DNA from: Bacteroidia bacterium | Lineage (GTDB): Bacteria > Bacteroidota > Bacteroidia > Bacteroidales > Marinilabiliaceae | Direction of reading: 5' to 3' | Assembly: GCA_030526155.1 (NCBI GenBank) | Contig: JAUNDI010000013.1 | Coordinates: 1-52,225, forward strand | Length of the DNA stretch: 52,225 bases | Shown: piece by piece, positions 32,202-41,404 of the stretch | How positions within the stretch are numbered: the stretch's first letter is position 1 | How the letters are laid out: the number at the start of each line of letters is the position of its first letter | Program-made: the position numbers and the translations under genes | The notes under the pieces: model-generated | Told to the model about the DNA's origin: nothing | The model's database searches: none | Seen by the model: the letters and a program-made list of their open reading frames with translations, nothing else

Positions 32202-33563
32202 CTACATAAATAACCTTATCAGCCTATCCTTCAGCTTTGTATATGGCTGATAGCGAATCTGAGGGTCTATCCATGTAGGGCTCTTAACAATTGCCTTGGC
32301 ATGACTGAATGTTAGGAATGAATGTCGACCAAAATAACTACCCATTCCTGAGTCACCTATCCCTCCAAAAGGCATTCTATGGTTTGAGAGATGAACGAGG
32401 GTATCATTTACGCACCCTCCGCCAAACTGAAGATTCTCCATTACATTGCGCTCCTCTTTTTTGTCCGAAGTAAACAGATACAAAGCCAAGGGATGTGGGC
32501 GTTTTTGTATAAACTGCATAGCTTCTGCCACACTCTTAACTTTTAGTATAGGCAATATTGGACCAAAAATCTCCTCACCCATCACCGCATCATTGGGAGA
32601 AACACTAGTCATTATTGTCGGCGTAATCTGTAATTTTTCACAATCTGAGTCTCCCCCAAATACCACTTTCTGAGGTTCAATCAGGTTACAAAGTCGATCA
32701 AAATGACGACGATTTATAATTTTACCATATGCAGGATTATCCATAGGACACTCGCCATACATCCGAGTAATCTCCTCCTCAATATATTTTACTAAAGTAT
32801 CATGTACCGATTCTTCTACTAATACATAATCAGGAGCTACACAAGTCTGACCTAGGTTCATAAGTTTGCCAAAGGCTATACGTCTAGCAGCTAAACGTAT
32901 ATTGGCGCTCCTCGATACTATAACAGGTGACTTACCACCTAATTCGAGAGTAATTGGTGTTAAATATTTTGCCGCTTTCTCCATAACATAACGACCTACT
33001 ATACCATTGCCAGTGTAAAAAATATAGTCGAAATGTTCCTCTAACAATGCCTTGCCAACCTCTGCGTCTCCATTTACAACAGTCACTAGGCGTGCGTCGA
33101 GCGACTCAGATAAAATGTGTGTAATCACCTTGGCTGTTGCTGGTGCCAACTCTGATGGTTTAACAATGCAGCAGTTGCCAGCAGACAATGCTCCAATAAG
33201 AGGCGCTACCGAGAGTAAGAATGGATAGTTCCAAGGAGCCATAATGAGTACAATGCCATAAGGACAATACATAACCTTCGATCGTGCCGGGCTGATAGCT
33301 AATGGAGTACAAACATGGTTGGCTCTCATCCAATTTTTCAGCTGCTTGATTGCTTCGTCAATATCTGAATATATAGATGCTATTTCTGACATATATGCCT
33401 CTGTTGTCGACTTTCCTAAGTCTGTCCACAGAGCCGCCATAATTTCGTTCTCGTGTTTTTTTATTCCCGCCTTCAACTTTTTCAAAGCAAGGCGACGAGC
33501 ATCAGCGTTGAGTGTAGCACCTGATAGGAAAAACGCTCTTTGAGCAGTTATCATTTGTTTCAT
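32202..33563 (-). CDS. Aldehyde dehydrogenase (class 3-like)
   Basis: Encodes 453 residues, the short length of ALDH3/YwdH-type enzymes. APWNYPFLLSVAPLIGA is the NAD-binding start, KPSELAP is the Lys motif, ITLELGGKSPVIV carries Glu207, and NLGQTCVAPDYVL carries catalytic Cys241. EEIFGPILPI and MPFGGIGDSGMG are also conserved. It would oxidise a medium-chain or aromatic aldehyde to the acid. It starts 29 bp after the AraC-type regulator on the same strand, so regulator and enzyme probably form one unit. Confidence 0.92.
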   Translation of the reverse strand: MKQMITAQRAFFLSGATLNADARRLALKKLKAGIKKHENEIMAALWTDLGKSTTEAYMSEIASIYSDIDEAIKQLKNWMRANHVCTPLAISPARSKVMYCPYGIVLIMAPWNYPFLLSVAPLIGALSAGNCCIVKPSELAPATAKVITHILSESLDARLVTVVNGDAEVGKALLEEHFDYIFYTGNGIVGRYVMEKAAKYLTPITLELGGKSPVIVSRSANIRLAARRIAFGKLMNLGQTCVAPDYVLVEESVHDTLVKYIEEEITRMYGECPMDNPAYGKIINRRHFDRLCNLIEPQKVVFGGDSDCEKLQITPTIMTSVSPNDAVMGEEIFGPILPILKVKSVAEAMQFIQKRPHPLALYLFTSDKKEERNVMENLQFGGGCVNDTLVHLSNHRMPFGGIGDSGMGSYFGRHSFLTFSHAKAIVKSPTWIDPQIRYQPYTKLKDRLIRLFM

Positions 33564-33592
33564 TGTCGTATATATTTATTGTATAATAATTA

Positions 33593-34579
33593 CTAACCTC
33601 TTATACCTTTTATAAACTGACCAACAGTTTGCCCAGTCCACTTATTAAATGCACGTAGAAATGCTGTAGTATCTTCATAAGCAAGTAGAAAAGCTATCTC
33701 CTCACTTGTATTTGATCCATTCTGAAGGTACGCCTTTGCTTGGAGCATACGAGTGGTTCCCAACTGTTGCTGATAATTGGTGTGAGCCTCTTTTAGTCTA
33801 CGTTGTAGTGTACGAACACTCATACTTAGTTTATGCGCTACATCCTCAATTCGGCTCTTTCCCAATGGTAATAACTCCGTAAGAGCACTTCGCACCCGCA
33901 TTCCAATATCGTCATTCTCTTCCATCTCTGAAAGTCGTCGTTGAAGTTCAGGCTCAATGTATCTCAAAATCGAATCGTTACGACTAAGGAATGGCAATTC
34001 TAAATCTTCTCGCATAAAGGAGATCGTTACTCTATCAGAATGTATAACATCACAACCGATATACTCTTTAATAACAGAAGAAAACGCCGAATGGACATGC
34101 TCGATCTTAATAGGCTTAATGGCACGACCTGTCGCATTCCTAAGCAAATTTACCCAATATGCCATCTTGAACTCAACCAAAACAGAAGGCAACTGACGAG
34201 ATTCTGGCACTGCCGTAAGTGTTAGAGCTATCTCTTTAGATGTCTCTTCAATATTAATATGTACAGGGGCTACAAGTTTATCGTATTCAGCAAAGCGCCT
34301 AAGAAAATTAAGCCCGCAATCGCTACAATATGCCATAAAGGATGCTGGAATAAATGTCTCAACATGTTCTGCACTAGCAATACTCAGTACCACCGACTCA
34401 CTAGATGCCATAAGCCCAACTTGCTCCACAATACGAAAATATTCCTCACCAGTAAGCAATACGTTAGCACGCTCAAATAGGTCCTCTGGCAAACTACACC
34501 TATTAAGCAAAAGTCCTAAATCCAACCCATTTTGTCGGAAGACTTCTATTAACTGTCGTTCAAAATTATATCTAATCAT
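33593..34579 (-). CDS. AraC family regulator with arabinose-binding-like N-terminal domain
   Basis: Encodes 328 residues. The N-terminal domain (about 15-200) follows the PF12625-type pattern of OruR/ArgR-like AraC regulators (FRQNGLDLGLLLNRCSLPED, FGRF-like EYDKLVAPVHI). The C-terminal AraC HTH pair is at about 240-325 (IEDVAHKLSMSVRTLQRRLK, IAFLLAYEDTTAFLRAFNKW). It probably controls the aldehyde dehydrogenase gene just downstream. Control of the neighbouring arabinofuranosidase genes is possible but not shown. A -7 element ends only 5 bp before the ATG, suggesting a leaderless mRNA. Confidence 0.88.
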   Translation of the reverse strand: MIRYNFERQLIEVFRQNGLDLGLLLNRCSLPEDLFERANVLLTGEEYFRIVEQVGLMASSESVVLSIASAEHVETFIPASFMAYCSDCGLNFLRRFAEYDKLVAPVHINIEETSKEIALTLTAVPESRQLPSVLVEFKMAYWVNLLRNATGRAIKPIKIEHVHSAFSSVIKEYIGCDVIHSDRVTISFMREDLELPFLSRNDSILRYIEPELQRRLSEMEENDDIGMRVRSALTELLPLGKSRIEDVAHKLSMSVRTLQRRLKEAHTNYQQQLGTTRMLQAKAYLQNGSNTSEEIAFLLAYEDTTAFLRAFNKWTGQTVGQFIKGIRG

Positions 34580-34583
34580 GACG

Positions 34584-34591
34584 CAAATGTA
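34584..34591 (-). promoter_or_regulatory. -7 element adjacent to the AraC start codon
   Basis: TACATTTG on the minus strand matches TAnnTTTG and lies 5 bp upstream of the ATG at 34579. Transcription would start at or near the start codon. Confidence 0.5.
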
Positions 34592-34695
34592 CGTCTACTT
34601 TCTTAAATATGGATGTTATTTTACGCCATTTGATTTGCAATTCACGCCATCTAGAATATTTGCGCAAATTCCTCCTTGTCTTAGCGACATATAAA

Positions 34696-34725
34696 AGCCC
34701 CCTAGAGCATCCACTCTAGAGGGCT
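34696..34725 (-). terminator. Terminator of the GH51 operon
   Basis: AGCCCcCTAGAG and CTCTAGaGGGCT form a stem around a 6-nt loop, followed on the minus strand by TTTTAT. It lies 23 bp beyond the stop codon of the GH51 lipoprotein gene. Confidence 0.75.
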
Positions 34726-34747
34726 TAGTATTTTATCTAATAAAATA

Positions 34748-36754
34748 TTACTTCAACTCGAATCTCCACATCTCAACAGTGTAAGCAGGGAGTGTAGAGT
34801 TTATCTCTCTCTTGCCAGCAAGATTTACATCTACCTTAACAGGAACTATCTTGTTTGGCTCATCAAGAGTATTCTCTGCATCAAGCTCCTCGCTCTGGAT
34901 ACGTGTGCGTGTTGCCTTTGCAATAGTCTGAGCATCAGCAAGACCCTCTAATTGTATTGTTACATTGTGAGCTATCGAATCGGTATTAACCACTTTCGCA
35001 ATATAAGTACCATCAGAGGCCTCATATACCGCACTAGCAAAAAGACCATTCTGGCCCTCATTACCTGCCGCTGGCTTGTCGCCAAGTAACATTGATAGCG
35101 TATGCGAACCCTTATTCTGCGCATATAGCTGCTGTACATAGTAGCTACATGTACGAACCGAACGGGTATTGTCAAACCAAATCATATCTGGACGCCATTG
35201 CCAACCCTCTACGTGTGCAAAGAGTGGAGCGTAAGTAGCCATATGTACTACATCTGCATTGCGCTCAAGACCGGTCATAAATGCAGCCTCAAGAAGTGAA
35301 GCGTGGAAGTGATTCCATTTCTTACCCTTACCATGACATGCATACTCACCAGCAAATACCTTAGGTCCATTTCTGTCGTACGAATCATAACGATTGCCTT
35401 GTGAGAGGAACCACGCCTCTGGACGATAGAAATGCTCATCAACCAAATCAGCACCAAGACGCTTCATCTCTGGCCATAGATACTCAAACTGCTTACCCTC
35501 TGAATCAGGACCAGATGTACCAACTAGTTTGATATTTGGATACTTAGCTCGTATAGCATCTACAAATGGAGCAAGATGCTCAGGGTACTCAGGTCCCCAT
35601 TGCTCATTACCTATAGCAAGGAACTTAAGGTTAAATGGCTCCTCATGACCCATCTCAGCACGTACCTTACCCCACTTTGATGTAGCTGGACCATTAGCAA
35701 ACTCTATAAGGTCAAGTGCATCTTGGATATATGGCTGTAACTCTTTTACAGGCACATGTGCCTTCTGGTCTTCATTTTGGAACTGACAAGCCAACCCTAC
35801 ACTTAATACTGGTAGTGGCTCAGCACCTATCTCTTCAGAAAGGAGGAAGTACTCGTAGAAGCCAAGACCATACGACTGGTAGTAATCAGGATAGAAACGA
35901 TGCTGGAATGTATAGTGCCAACGGTTCTCGTTGAGTGGACGATTCTCTACTGGCCCTACTGTATTCTTCCATTGGTAACGTGTAGCAAGGTCTGTACCCT
36001 CTACAATACATCCACCTGGGAAACGGAATACGCCTGGGTGAATATCTGCAAGAGCTTGAACAAGGTCTTTGCGTAGACCGTTCTCTCTACCTTGCCATGT
36101 ATCTACTGGAAAGAGTGATACATGCTCAAGGTCTACACTATTTGGAGATGCCAAGAAAATACGGAGAAGTCCGCGTTGTACATCCTCTGTAGCCTTAAGT
36201 ACTACTGTATATTTCTTCCACTCTTTAGAGTTAATCTCAATGCTAGCGTGTACATTGTCGTGCGACTCACCCATTGAAGCTGGATCTACTAACTCTACAC
36301 GTATCTTTGATGGGTTAGCAGATGCCTGACGTGCCCAAACGCTAAATCTATACTCTGCATCTTTTTGTGTAGTAACACCAAAAAAGCCCTCGTTCTCAAT
36401 ACCTGTGCGCTTGTGAGCATGCTTAGGGTCTGAAAGACGAACATAGTGTGGATTCTTAGGGAATGGTGCGCCATCTGTTCTTACCTCTACTTGACCATAG
36501 GAGTTCCATCCCATGAGCGCCTGAGGAAACTCAAACGAACGGTTCTTAATCTTCTCTGCATAAAGACCGCCATCTGCACCATAGTTGATATCCTCAAAGA
36601 AGAGACCATACATGGTACTCTGAATCTCTGCGCCCTTATGTAGAACGTCAAGAGTAAATTTATTCTCGTCACTAGCACTCACTCCATCTTTGCTACCACA
36701 TGAGCAAAGCATAGATGCTGCAGCAACAGCCGAAACTACATACTTGTATTTCAT
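34748..36754 (-). CDS. GH51 alpha-L-arabinofuranosidase, lipoprotein
   Basis: Encodes 668 residues. The N-terminus has a lipobox (MLCSC, Cys19 or Cys17). A carbohydrate-binding-like beta domain (about 80-215) lies inside the N-terminal part. The barrel shows FRFPGGCIVEGTDL at 243-256, IGNEQWG with general acid Glu384, and VFAGEYACHG with nucleophile Glu470. A C-terminal beta domain ends with YTVEMWRFEL. It would release terminal arabinofuranose from arabinan or arabinoxylan at the cell surface. It is 15 bp downstream of the second GH51 gene, so the two are cotranscribed. Confidence 0.92.
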   Translation of the reverse strand: MKYKYVVSAVAAASMLCSCGSKDGVSASDENKFTLDVLHKGAEIQSTMYGLFFEDINYGADGGLYAEKIKNRSFEFPQALMGWNSYGQVEVRTDGAPFPKNPHYVRLSDPKHAHKRTGIENEGFFGVTTQKDAEYRFSVWARQASANPSKIRVELVDPASMGESHDNVHASIEINSKEWKKYTVVLKATEDVQRGLLRIFLASPNSVDLEHVSLFPVDTWQGRENGLRKDLVQALADIHPGVFRFPGGCIVEGTDLATRYQWKNTVGPVENRPLNENRWHYTFQHRFYPDYYQSYGLGFYEYFLLSEEIGAEPLPVLSVGLACQFQNEDQKAHVPVKELQPYIQDALDLIEFANGPATSKWGKVRAEMGHEEPFNLKFLAIGNEQWGPEYPEHLAPFVDAIRAKYPNIKLVGTSGPDSEGKQFEYLWPEMKRLGADLVDEHFYRPEAWFLSQGNRYDSYDRNGPKVFAGEYACHGKGKKWNHFHASLLEAAFMTGLERNADVVHMATYAPLFAHVEGWQWRPDMIWFDNTRSVRTCSYYVQQLYAQNKGSHTLSMLLGDKPAAGNEGQNGLFASAVYEASDGTYIAKVVNTDSIAHNVTIQLEGLADAQTIAKATRTRIQSEELDAENTLDEPNKIVPVKVDVNLAGKREINSTLPAYTVEMWRFELK

Positions 36755-36769
36755 TATGTATAGTGTTTA

Positions 36770-38332
36770 TTATTTTACAGCTACAGTAACTACAGATTTT
36801 GCAGGCATAGATATGGTAAGTATACCATTCTTGAGTTTGCATCGTTTTGCTCCATCTGATAGTTGTATCTTATTTGGATTGTCGAACGAATTATAATCGT
36901 TTATCTTGTCAGATGTTACTATCTGAACCTTCTCAATAGAGCTAACCTTTACTCCTCGAATATCTACTGACACCTCTACCGATTTCTCAAGGTCAAGGTT
37001 TGCTACCGATACATGTATTGTACCACTCTTATCTACCGATGCCGAGGCGTTGACCTGCTCAACAGTAAACTCGTCTACAGAATACTTCTCAGATTTTACT
37101 GTCGATGGCAAAAGAGTAGCATCTTGATGTATCTTATACATATCAAATATATGGTATGTAGGAGTAAGTAACATCTTATCTCCATCTGTAAATATTACAG
37201 CTTGAAGCACATTGATTATCTGCGCTAGATTTGCCATCCTCACACGGTCAGCATGCTTGTGGAATATATTGAGTGTAGATGCAGCTATCAAGGCATCTCT
37301 CATTGTATTCTGCTGGAATAGGAAGCCTGGATTTGTACCTGGCTCTACGTCATACCATGATCCCCACTCGTCTACAACAAGAGCTACACGTTTCTTAGGG
37401 TCATACTTTGTCATTATAGCATCATGACGTGTAATGAGCTCGTCCATATGTAGACATCTCTTCATAGTCTCGGCATATTGTCTAGGGGTAAACTGTGTAG
37501 CCGAACCTTTATTGTCCCATCCTCCAGGGTGTGTGTAATAATGTAGCGATAGTCCCCACATTAATCTAGCAGGTACTCGTTTCATCATTACCTCTGTCCA
37601 ATTGTAGTCGTCTACATTAGCTCCACCTGCAACCTTAAGAAGCTGATTGTCTCCATAATTTCTACAGAATGTCTGATATCTCCTATAGTTATCAGCATAG
37701 AATTCTGGTGTCATCTCTCCACCACAACCCCAACTCTCATTACCTACTGCTAGAAAATGTACCTTCCATGGTTGCTCTCTACCATTCTCTTTACGTAGAT
37801 TGGCCATCGGGCTCTCGCCATCAAAGGTCATATACTCTACCCATTTAGACATCTCTTCTACAGTACCCGAACCTACATTACCACAGATATATGGCTCTGT
37901 ACCTATAAGTTCGCACATATCTAGAAAGTCATGTGTACCAAATGAGTTGTCTTCTACTACACCGCCCCAATGGGTATTTACCATCTTTGGACGATTCTCT
38001 TTAGGACCAATACCGTCTCTCCAGTGGTACTCGTCAGCAAAACAGCCACCTGGCCAACGTAGGTTTGGTATCTGAAGATTCTTCAATGCCTCTATCACGT
38101 CGTTTCTTACACCTTTTGTATTTGGAATAGGTGAATCTTCTCCAACATATAGTCCTCCATATATACAATGTCCAAGGTGCTCCGAAAAGTGACCATAGAT
38201 ATGTTTCGATATCTGCACCTCTCCTTGGTCAGCATTAACAACAATAGATGCCTTGCTTTGCGCATCTGCCATAGCAGCTATACCTATAGCTGCCATTACT
38301 ACAGAAACTCCTCTCTTAAGGATAACGTTCAT
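36770..38332 (-). CDS. GH51 alpha-N-arabinofuranosidase, secreted
   Basis: Encodes 520 residues. A cleavable signal peptide (about 1-24, ending ADAQ) without a lipobox points to a periplasmic enzyme. [11 protein letters not shown] and [14 protein letters not shown] mark the family; [12 protein letters not shown] carries general acid Glu199 and [14 protein letters not shown] carries nucleophile Glu322. The C-terminal beta domain ends [11 protein letters not shown]. It differs from its partner in domain content (no inserted carbohydrate-binding-like domain), suggesting a division of labour: surface trimming by the lipoprotein and oligosaccharide trimming in the periplasm (inference). Confidence 0.94.
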   Translation of the reverse strand: MNVILKRGVSVVMAAIGIAAMADAQSKASIVVNADQGEVQISKHIYGHFSEHLGHCIYGGLYVGEDSPIPNTKGVRNDVIEALKNLQIPNLRWPGGCFADEYHWRDGIGPKENRPKMVNTHWGGVVEDNSFGTHDFLDMCELIGTEPYICGNVGSGTVEEMSKWVEYMTFDGESPMANLRKENGREQPWKVHFLAVGNESWGCGGEMTPEFYADNYRRYQTFCRNYGDNQLLKVAGGANVDDYNWTEVMMKRVPARLMWGLSLHYYTHPGGWDNKGSATQFTPRQYAETMKRCLHMDELITRHDAIMTKYDPKKRVALVVDEWGSWYDVEPGTNPGFLFQQNTMRDALIAASTLNIFHKHADRVRMANLAQIINVLQAVIFTDGDKMLLTPTYHIFDMYKIHQDATLLPSTVKSEKYSVDEFTVEQVNASASVDKSGTIHVSVANLDLEKSVEVSVDIRGVKVSSIEKVQIVTSDKINDYNSFDNPNKIQLSDGAKRCKLKNGILTISMPAKSVVTVAVK

Positions 38333-38394
38333 AATGTATGTGCGAATTAATTATATTTTACACTTATTGGCTATGTGAGCCTATTTGTCACTTG

Positions 38395-38402
38395 CAAAGT
38401 TA
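38395..38402 (-). promoter_or_regulatory. -7 element of the GH51 operon
   Basis: TAACTTTG on the minus strand, followed by C, matches TAnnTTTG. It gives an untranslated leader of roughly 55 nt before the ATG at 38332. Confidence 0.5.
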
Positions 38403-38459
38403 TCAATTGTTAAACCTACCAATGGTAAAAAAAGAGTTTTTAAGGGGTAAAAAACAAGA

Positions 38460-38493
38460 ATGTGCCCTTTTCTAGGTTAAGAAAAGAGCACAT
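38460..38493 (-). terminator. Terminator after glyA
   Basis: ATGTGCcCTTTTCT and AGAAAAGaGCACAT form a 14-position stem with one mismatch around a 6-nt loop. On the minus strand TCTTGTTTTTTA follows. Confidence 0.8.
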
Positions 38494-38522
38494 CTATTGG
38501 ATAAAAGTATTATTCTACTCTA

Positions 38523-39803
38523 TTACCATGCAAACATTGGTCGTGGAGACATCATCTCGTTAACCTCTGCCTTTACACTAGCAATTACCTTCTCGTTCTC
38601 TGGGTCTGCAAGTACCTTGTCTATCATATTTACTATGATGTCCATATCCGACTCTACAAGACCACGTGTAGTAATGGCTGGTGTACCAAGACGTAGACCA
38701 CTTGTCTGGAATGCTGAACGTGTATCAAATGGTACAAGGTTCATGTTAACAGTAATATCTGCTGCTACAAGTGCCTTCTCAGCTACTTTACCGGTAAGCT
38801 CTGGATACTTAGGACGAAGGTCTACAAGCATTGAGTGGTTGTCTGTACCACCTGATACTATAAAGAAGCCTTTGTCCATCATGCCCTTCGCAAGTGCTGC
38901 AGCATTCTTCTGAACTTGTGTCTGATATGCCTTGAACTCTGGTGTGAGGGCCTCGCCAAATGCAACTGCCTTCGCTGCTATCACGTGCTCAAGCGGACCA
39001 CCTTGCTGGCCTGGGAAGACTGCCGAATTGAGCAAGCTACCCATTGAGCGTATCTCACCTTTCTTAGTTGTCTTGCCCCATGGGTTAGGGAAATCCTTAC
39101 CAAGGAGAATAACACCACCACGAGGACCACGGAGTGTCTTGTGTGTTGTAGAGGTTACGATATCTGCATACTTCACCGGGTTGTCAAGTAGACCTGCAGC
39201 AATGAGTCCTGCTGGGTGTGCCATATCTACCATAAGAAGTGCTCCACAAGCATCTGCTATCTGGCGCATACGTGCATAGTCCCACTCACGGCTATATGCC
39301 GAACCACCACCAATAATCAATTTTGGCTTCTCACGCATTGCTACCTCTTCCATCTCATCGTAGTCTACTCTACCTGTCTCTTTGTTGAGGTGGTATGCGC
39401 ATGGTGTGTATAGCAATCCTGATGTATTAACACCCGAACCGTGTGAGAGGTGTCCGCCATGTGCCAAATCAAGGCCCATGAACTTATCACCTGGGTTCAA
39501 TACTGCCAAAAGTACTGCTGCATTGGCTTGTGCTCCTGAGTGTGGCTGTACATTGGCCCACTCTGCACCGTAAATCTGCTTGAGACGCTCAATGGCAATT
39601 GTCTCAACCTCGTCTACTACCTCGCATCCACCATAGTGGCGCTTGCCTGGGTAGCCTTCTGCATACTTATTGGTAAGGCACGAGCCCATAGCTTGCATTA
39701 CCTGGTCGCTCACAAAGTTCTCCGAGGCAATCATTTCTATGCCTCGCTTCTGGCGATTGTGCTCTTTCTCTATGAGCTCAAAGATTGTATTGTCTCTATT
39801 CAT
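38523..39803 (-). CDS. glyA: Serine hydroxymethyltransferase
   Basis: Encodes 426 residues, the standard bacterial length. [33 protein letters not shown], and [14 protein letters not shown] with PLP-binding Lys222 are diagnostic. It interconverts serine and glycine while charging tetrahydrofolate with a one-carbon unit, supplying purine synthesis. It lies downstream of the two FKBP genes and purM on the same strand; 47 bp separate it from the FKBP lipoprotein gene. It ends the run, with a strong terminator following. Confidence 0.97.
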   Translation of the reverse strand: MNRDNTIFELIEKEHNRQKRGIEMIASENFVSDQVMQAMGSCLTNKYAEGYPGKRHYGGCEVVDEVETIAIERLKQIYGAEWANVQPHSGAQANAAVLLAVLNPGDKFMGLDLAHGGHLSHGSGVNTSGLLYTPCAYHLNKETGRVDYDEMEEVAMREKPKLIIGGGSAYSREWDYARMRQIADACGALLMVDMAHPAGLIAAGLLDNPVKYADIVTSTTHKTLRGPRGGVILLGKDFPNPWGKTTKKGEIRSMGSLLNSAVFPGQQGGPLEHVIAAKAVAFGEALTPEFKAYQTQVQKNAAALAKGMMDKGFFIVSGGTDNHSMLVDLRPKYPELTGKVAEKALVAADITVNMNLVPFDTRSAFQTSGLRLGTPAITTRGLVESDMDIIVNMIDKVLADPENEKVIASVKAEVNEMMSPRPMFAW

Positions 39804-39850
39804 ATTCCAGAATATGTGTAAGTGAATGTGTATATTCTTTTATTCTGTTA

Positions 39851-40675
39851 CTATTTTACAACCTCGATAAGCTCAATGTCGAAAATAAGTGTCTCGTTTG
39901 GCGCAATATTGTCACCTGCACCGCGCTCACCATAACCTAGCTCTGATGGAATAAATACCTGCCACTTGTCACCCTCTTTCATGAGTTGGAGGATCTCTGT
40001 CCATCCTTTGATAACTCCGTTCAATGGGAACGTAGTTGGCTGGTTGCGCTTGTATGATGAGTCAAATACTGTACCATCAATAAGACGGCCCTCATAGTGG
40101 CACTTTACCTTGTCTGTTACCTTTGGTGATGCACCTGTACCTGTAGCAAGCACCTTGTACTGTAAACCGTTCTCAAGTACTATCACGCTATCTTTCTGTG
40201 CATTCTCCTCCAAGAACTTCTTGCCAATCTCAATATTCTCTGCTGCCTTCTTTGCCTTCTCCTCCTCTTTCTTCTTGCGAATCTCGCCCGACTTCAACTG
40301 GCAGATGAAGTTTGCTTGCTCCTCTGAAAGCATAGAGTGGCCATGGACAAACTGATGTGTAAAACCATACTTGAAGGCTGCTTCGTTGATATTCTCCTCA
40401 CCAAAGAGCTGGTCCTTAACCCACTTTACATAGTCCTCGCTGAGTACACCCTCTGTAAATGTCTTAACCAACTTTAGCGAGTCAGTCTGAGTAAGTGGAA
40501 AACGCTCTGTCATCTGCTTGAGCTGTGCACCCATAAATGTACCAAGTGCGTAGCTTACACTGTCAAGGTCGTTGTTGAGCGCTACCTTGCCAGTGTACGA
40601 CTTTGAGCAAGATACCGACATAAGTGTAGCAACTGCTAGTGTCGCTGCACCAAGAATCTTTGTAATAGTCTTCAT
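39851..40675 (-). CDS. FKBP-type peptidyl-prolyl isomerase, lipoprotein
   Basis: Encodes 274 residues. A lipoprotein signal (MSVSC, Cys23) is followed by an FKBP N-terminal dimerisation-like domain (about 30-150, LDSVSYALGTFMGAQLKQM) with a basic coiled-coil linker (RKKKEEEKAKKAAENIEIGK). The catalytic FKBP domain is at about 185-272 (VKCHYEGRLIDGTVFDSS, FIPSELGYGERGAG). It resembles Mip/FkpA, a periplasmic folding catalyst and chaperone. The start fits the signal peptide. It lies 22 bp downstream of a shorter, cytosolic paralogue. Confidence 0.92.
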   Translation of the reverse strand: MKTITKILGAATLAVATLMSVSCSKSYTGKVALNNDLDSVSYALGTFMGAQLKQMTERFPLTQTDSLKLVKTFTEGVLSEDYVKWVKDQLFGEENINEAAFKYGFTHQFVHGHSMLSEEQANFICQLKSGEIRKKKEEEKAKKAAENIEIGKKFLEENAQKDSVIVLENGLQYKVLATGTGASPKVTDKVKCHYEGRLIDGTVFDSSYKRNQPTTFPLNGVIKGWTEILQLMKEGDKWQVFIPSELGYGERGAGDNIAPNETLIFDIELIEVVK

Positions 40676-40697
40676 TTCTTTATGTTGATACGTTTAA

Positions 40698-41282
40698 TTA
40701 TTTGATTTCTAATAACTCAACCTCAAAGATAAGGGCTGCATATGGAGGTATAGACTCGCCAGCGCCTCGTGTGCCGTATGCAAGGTTGTATGGTATGAAG
40801 AGCTTCCACTTTGAGCCCACTGGCATGAGCTGCAATGCCTCTACCCATCCTGCTATAACGCCGTTTACTGGGAAGGCTGCTGGCTGACCACGTCTTACTG
40901 ATGAGTCAAAAACTGTACCATTTACCAATGTACCATGGTAGTGGCAGAGAACTGTATCTGTGCTCTTTGGCTTAGGACCATTGCCTTCTGTCATTATCTC
41001 GTATTGCAAACCGCTAGGTAATGTCACCACACCCTCACGTGTCGCATTGGCTGCCAAGAATGCCTCGCCTTCCTCTTTCGCTGCTGCAGCTGCCTTCTCC
41101 TCCAACTCTGTGAAGAATTTGTTGAGTAGCATACCTGCCTCTTTGTTCTCAATACGTGGCTGCTGTCCCTCAAGTACTGCCTGTAGACCAGCTGCTACCT
41201 CTGCATAATCCAAACCTTTTGCGCCGCTCTGAAGCAAATTAGCGCCAATATTCATGCCAATGGCATATGAGATATTCTTCAT
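40698..41282 (-). CDS. FKBP-type peptidyl-prolyl isomerase, cytosolic
   Basis: Encodes 194 residues without a signal peptide. The N-terminal helical part (MKNISYAIGMNIGANLLQSG) is a short form of the Mip-type dimerisation domain. The catalytic FKBP domain covers about 105-192 (VLCHYHGTLVNGTVFDSS, FIPYNLAYGTRGAG). It is similar to FklB. The adjacent, exported paralogue shares the same two-domain plan, so the pair probably arose by duplication and now serves two compartments. A 122-bp gap with 11-bp repeats separates it from prfA. Confidence 0.92.
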   Translation of the reverse strand: MKNISYAIGMNIGANLLQSGAKGLDYAEVAAGLQAVLEGQQPRIENKEAGMLLNKFFTELEEKAAAAAKEEGEAFLAANATREGVVTLPSGLQYEIMTEGNGPKPKSTDTVLCHYHGTLVNGTVFDSSVRRGQPAAFPVNGVIAGWVEALQLMPVGSKWKLFIPYNLAYGTRGAGESIPPYAALIFEVELLEIK

Positions 41283-41332
41283 CTTCTTATTTTATTTCGT
41301 TTTTCTTAATTTACCAACTCTTAGACTCTTCT

Positions 41333-41381
41333 CATACCTCGCTCTAACCTCGCTCTATACAGGCTATACCCTCGCTATAAG
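41333..41381 (-). repeat. 11-bp tandem repeat between prfA and an FKBP gene
   Basis: On the minus strand the units are TATAGCGAGGG, TATAGCCTGTA, TAGAGCGAGGT and TAGAGCGAGGT, each 11 bp, followed by ATGAG. The last two full units are identical. It lies in the 122-bp space between prfA and the cytosolic FKBP gene. The period equals that of the cores in the interspersed repeats, but the sequence is different. Confidence 0.7.
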
Positions 41382-41404
41382 CAGAAAATCTAAATATTAC
41401 TTTG

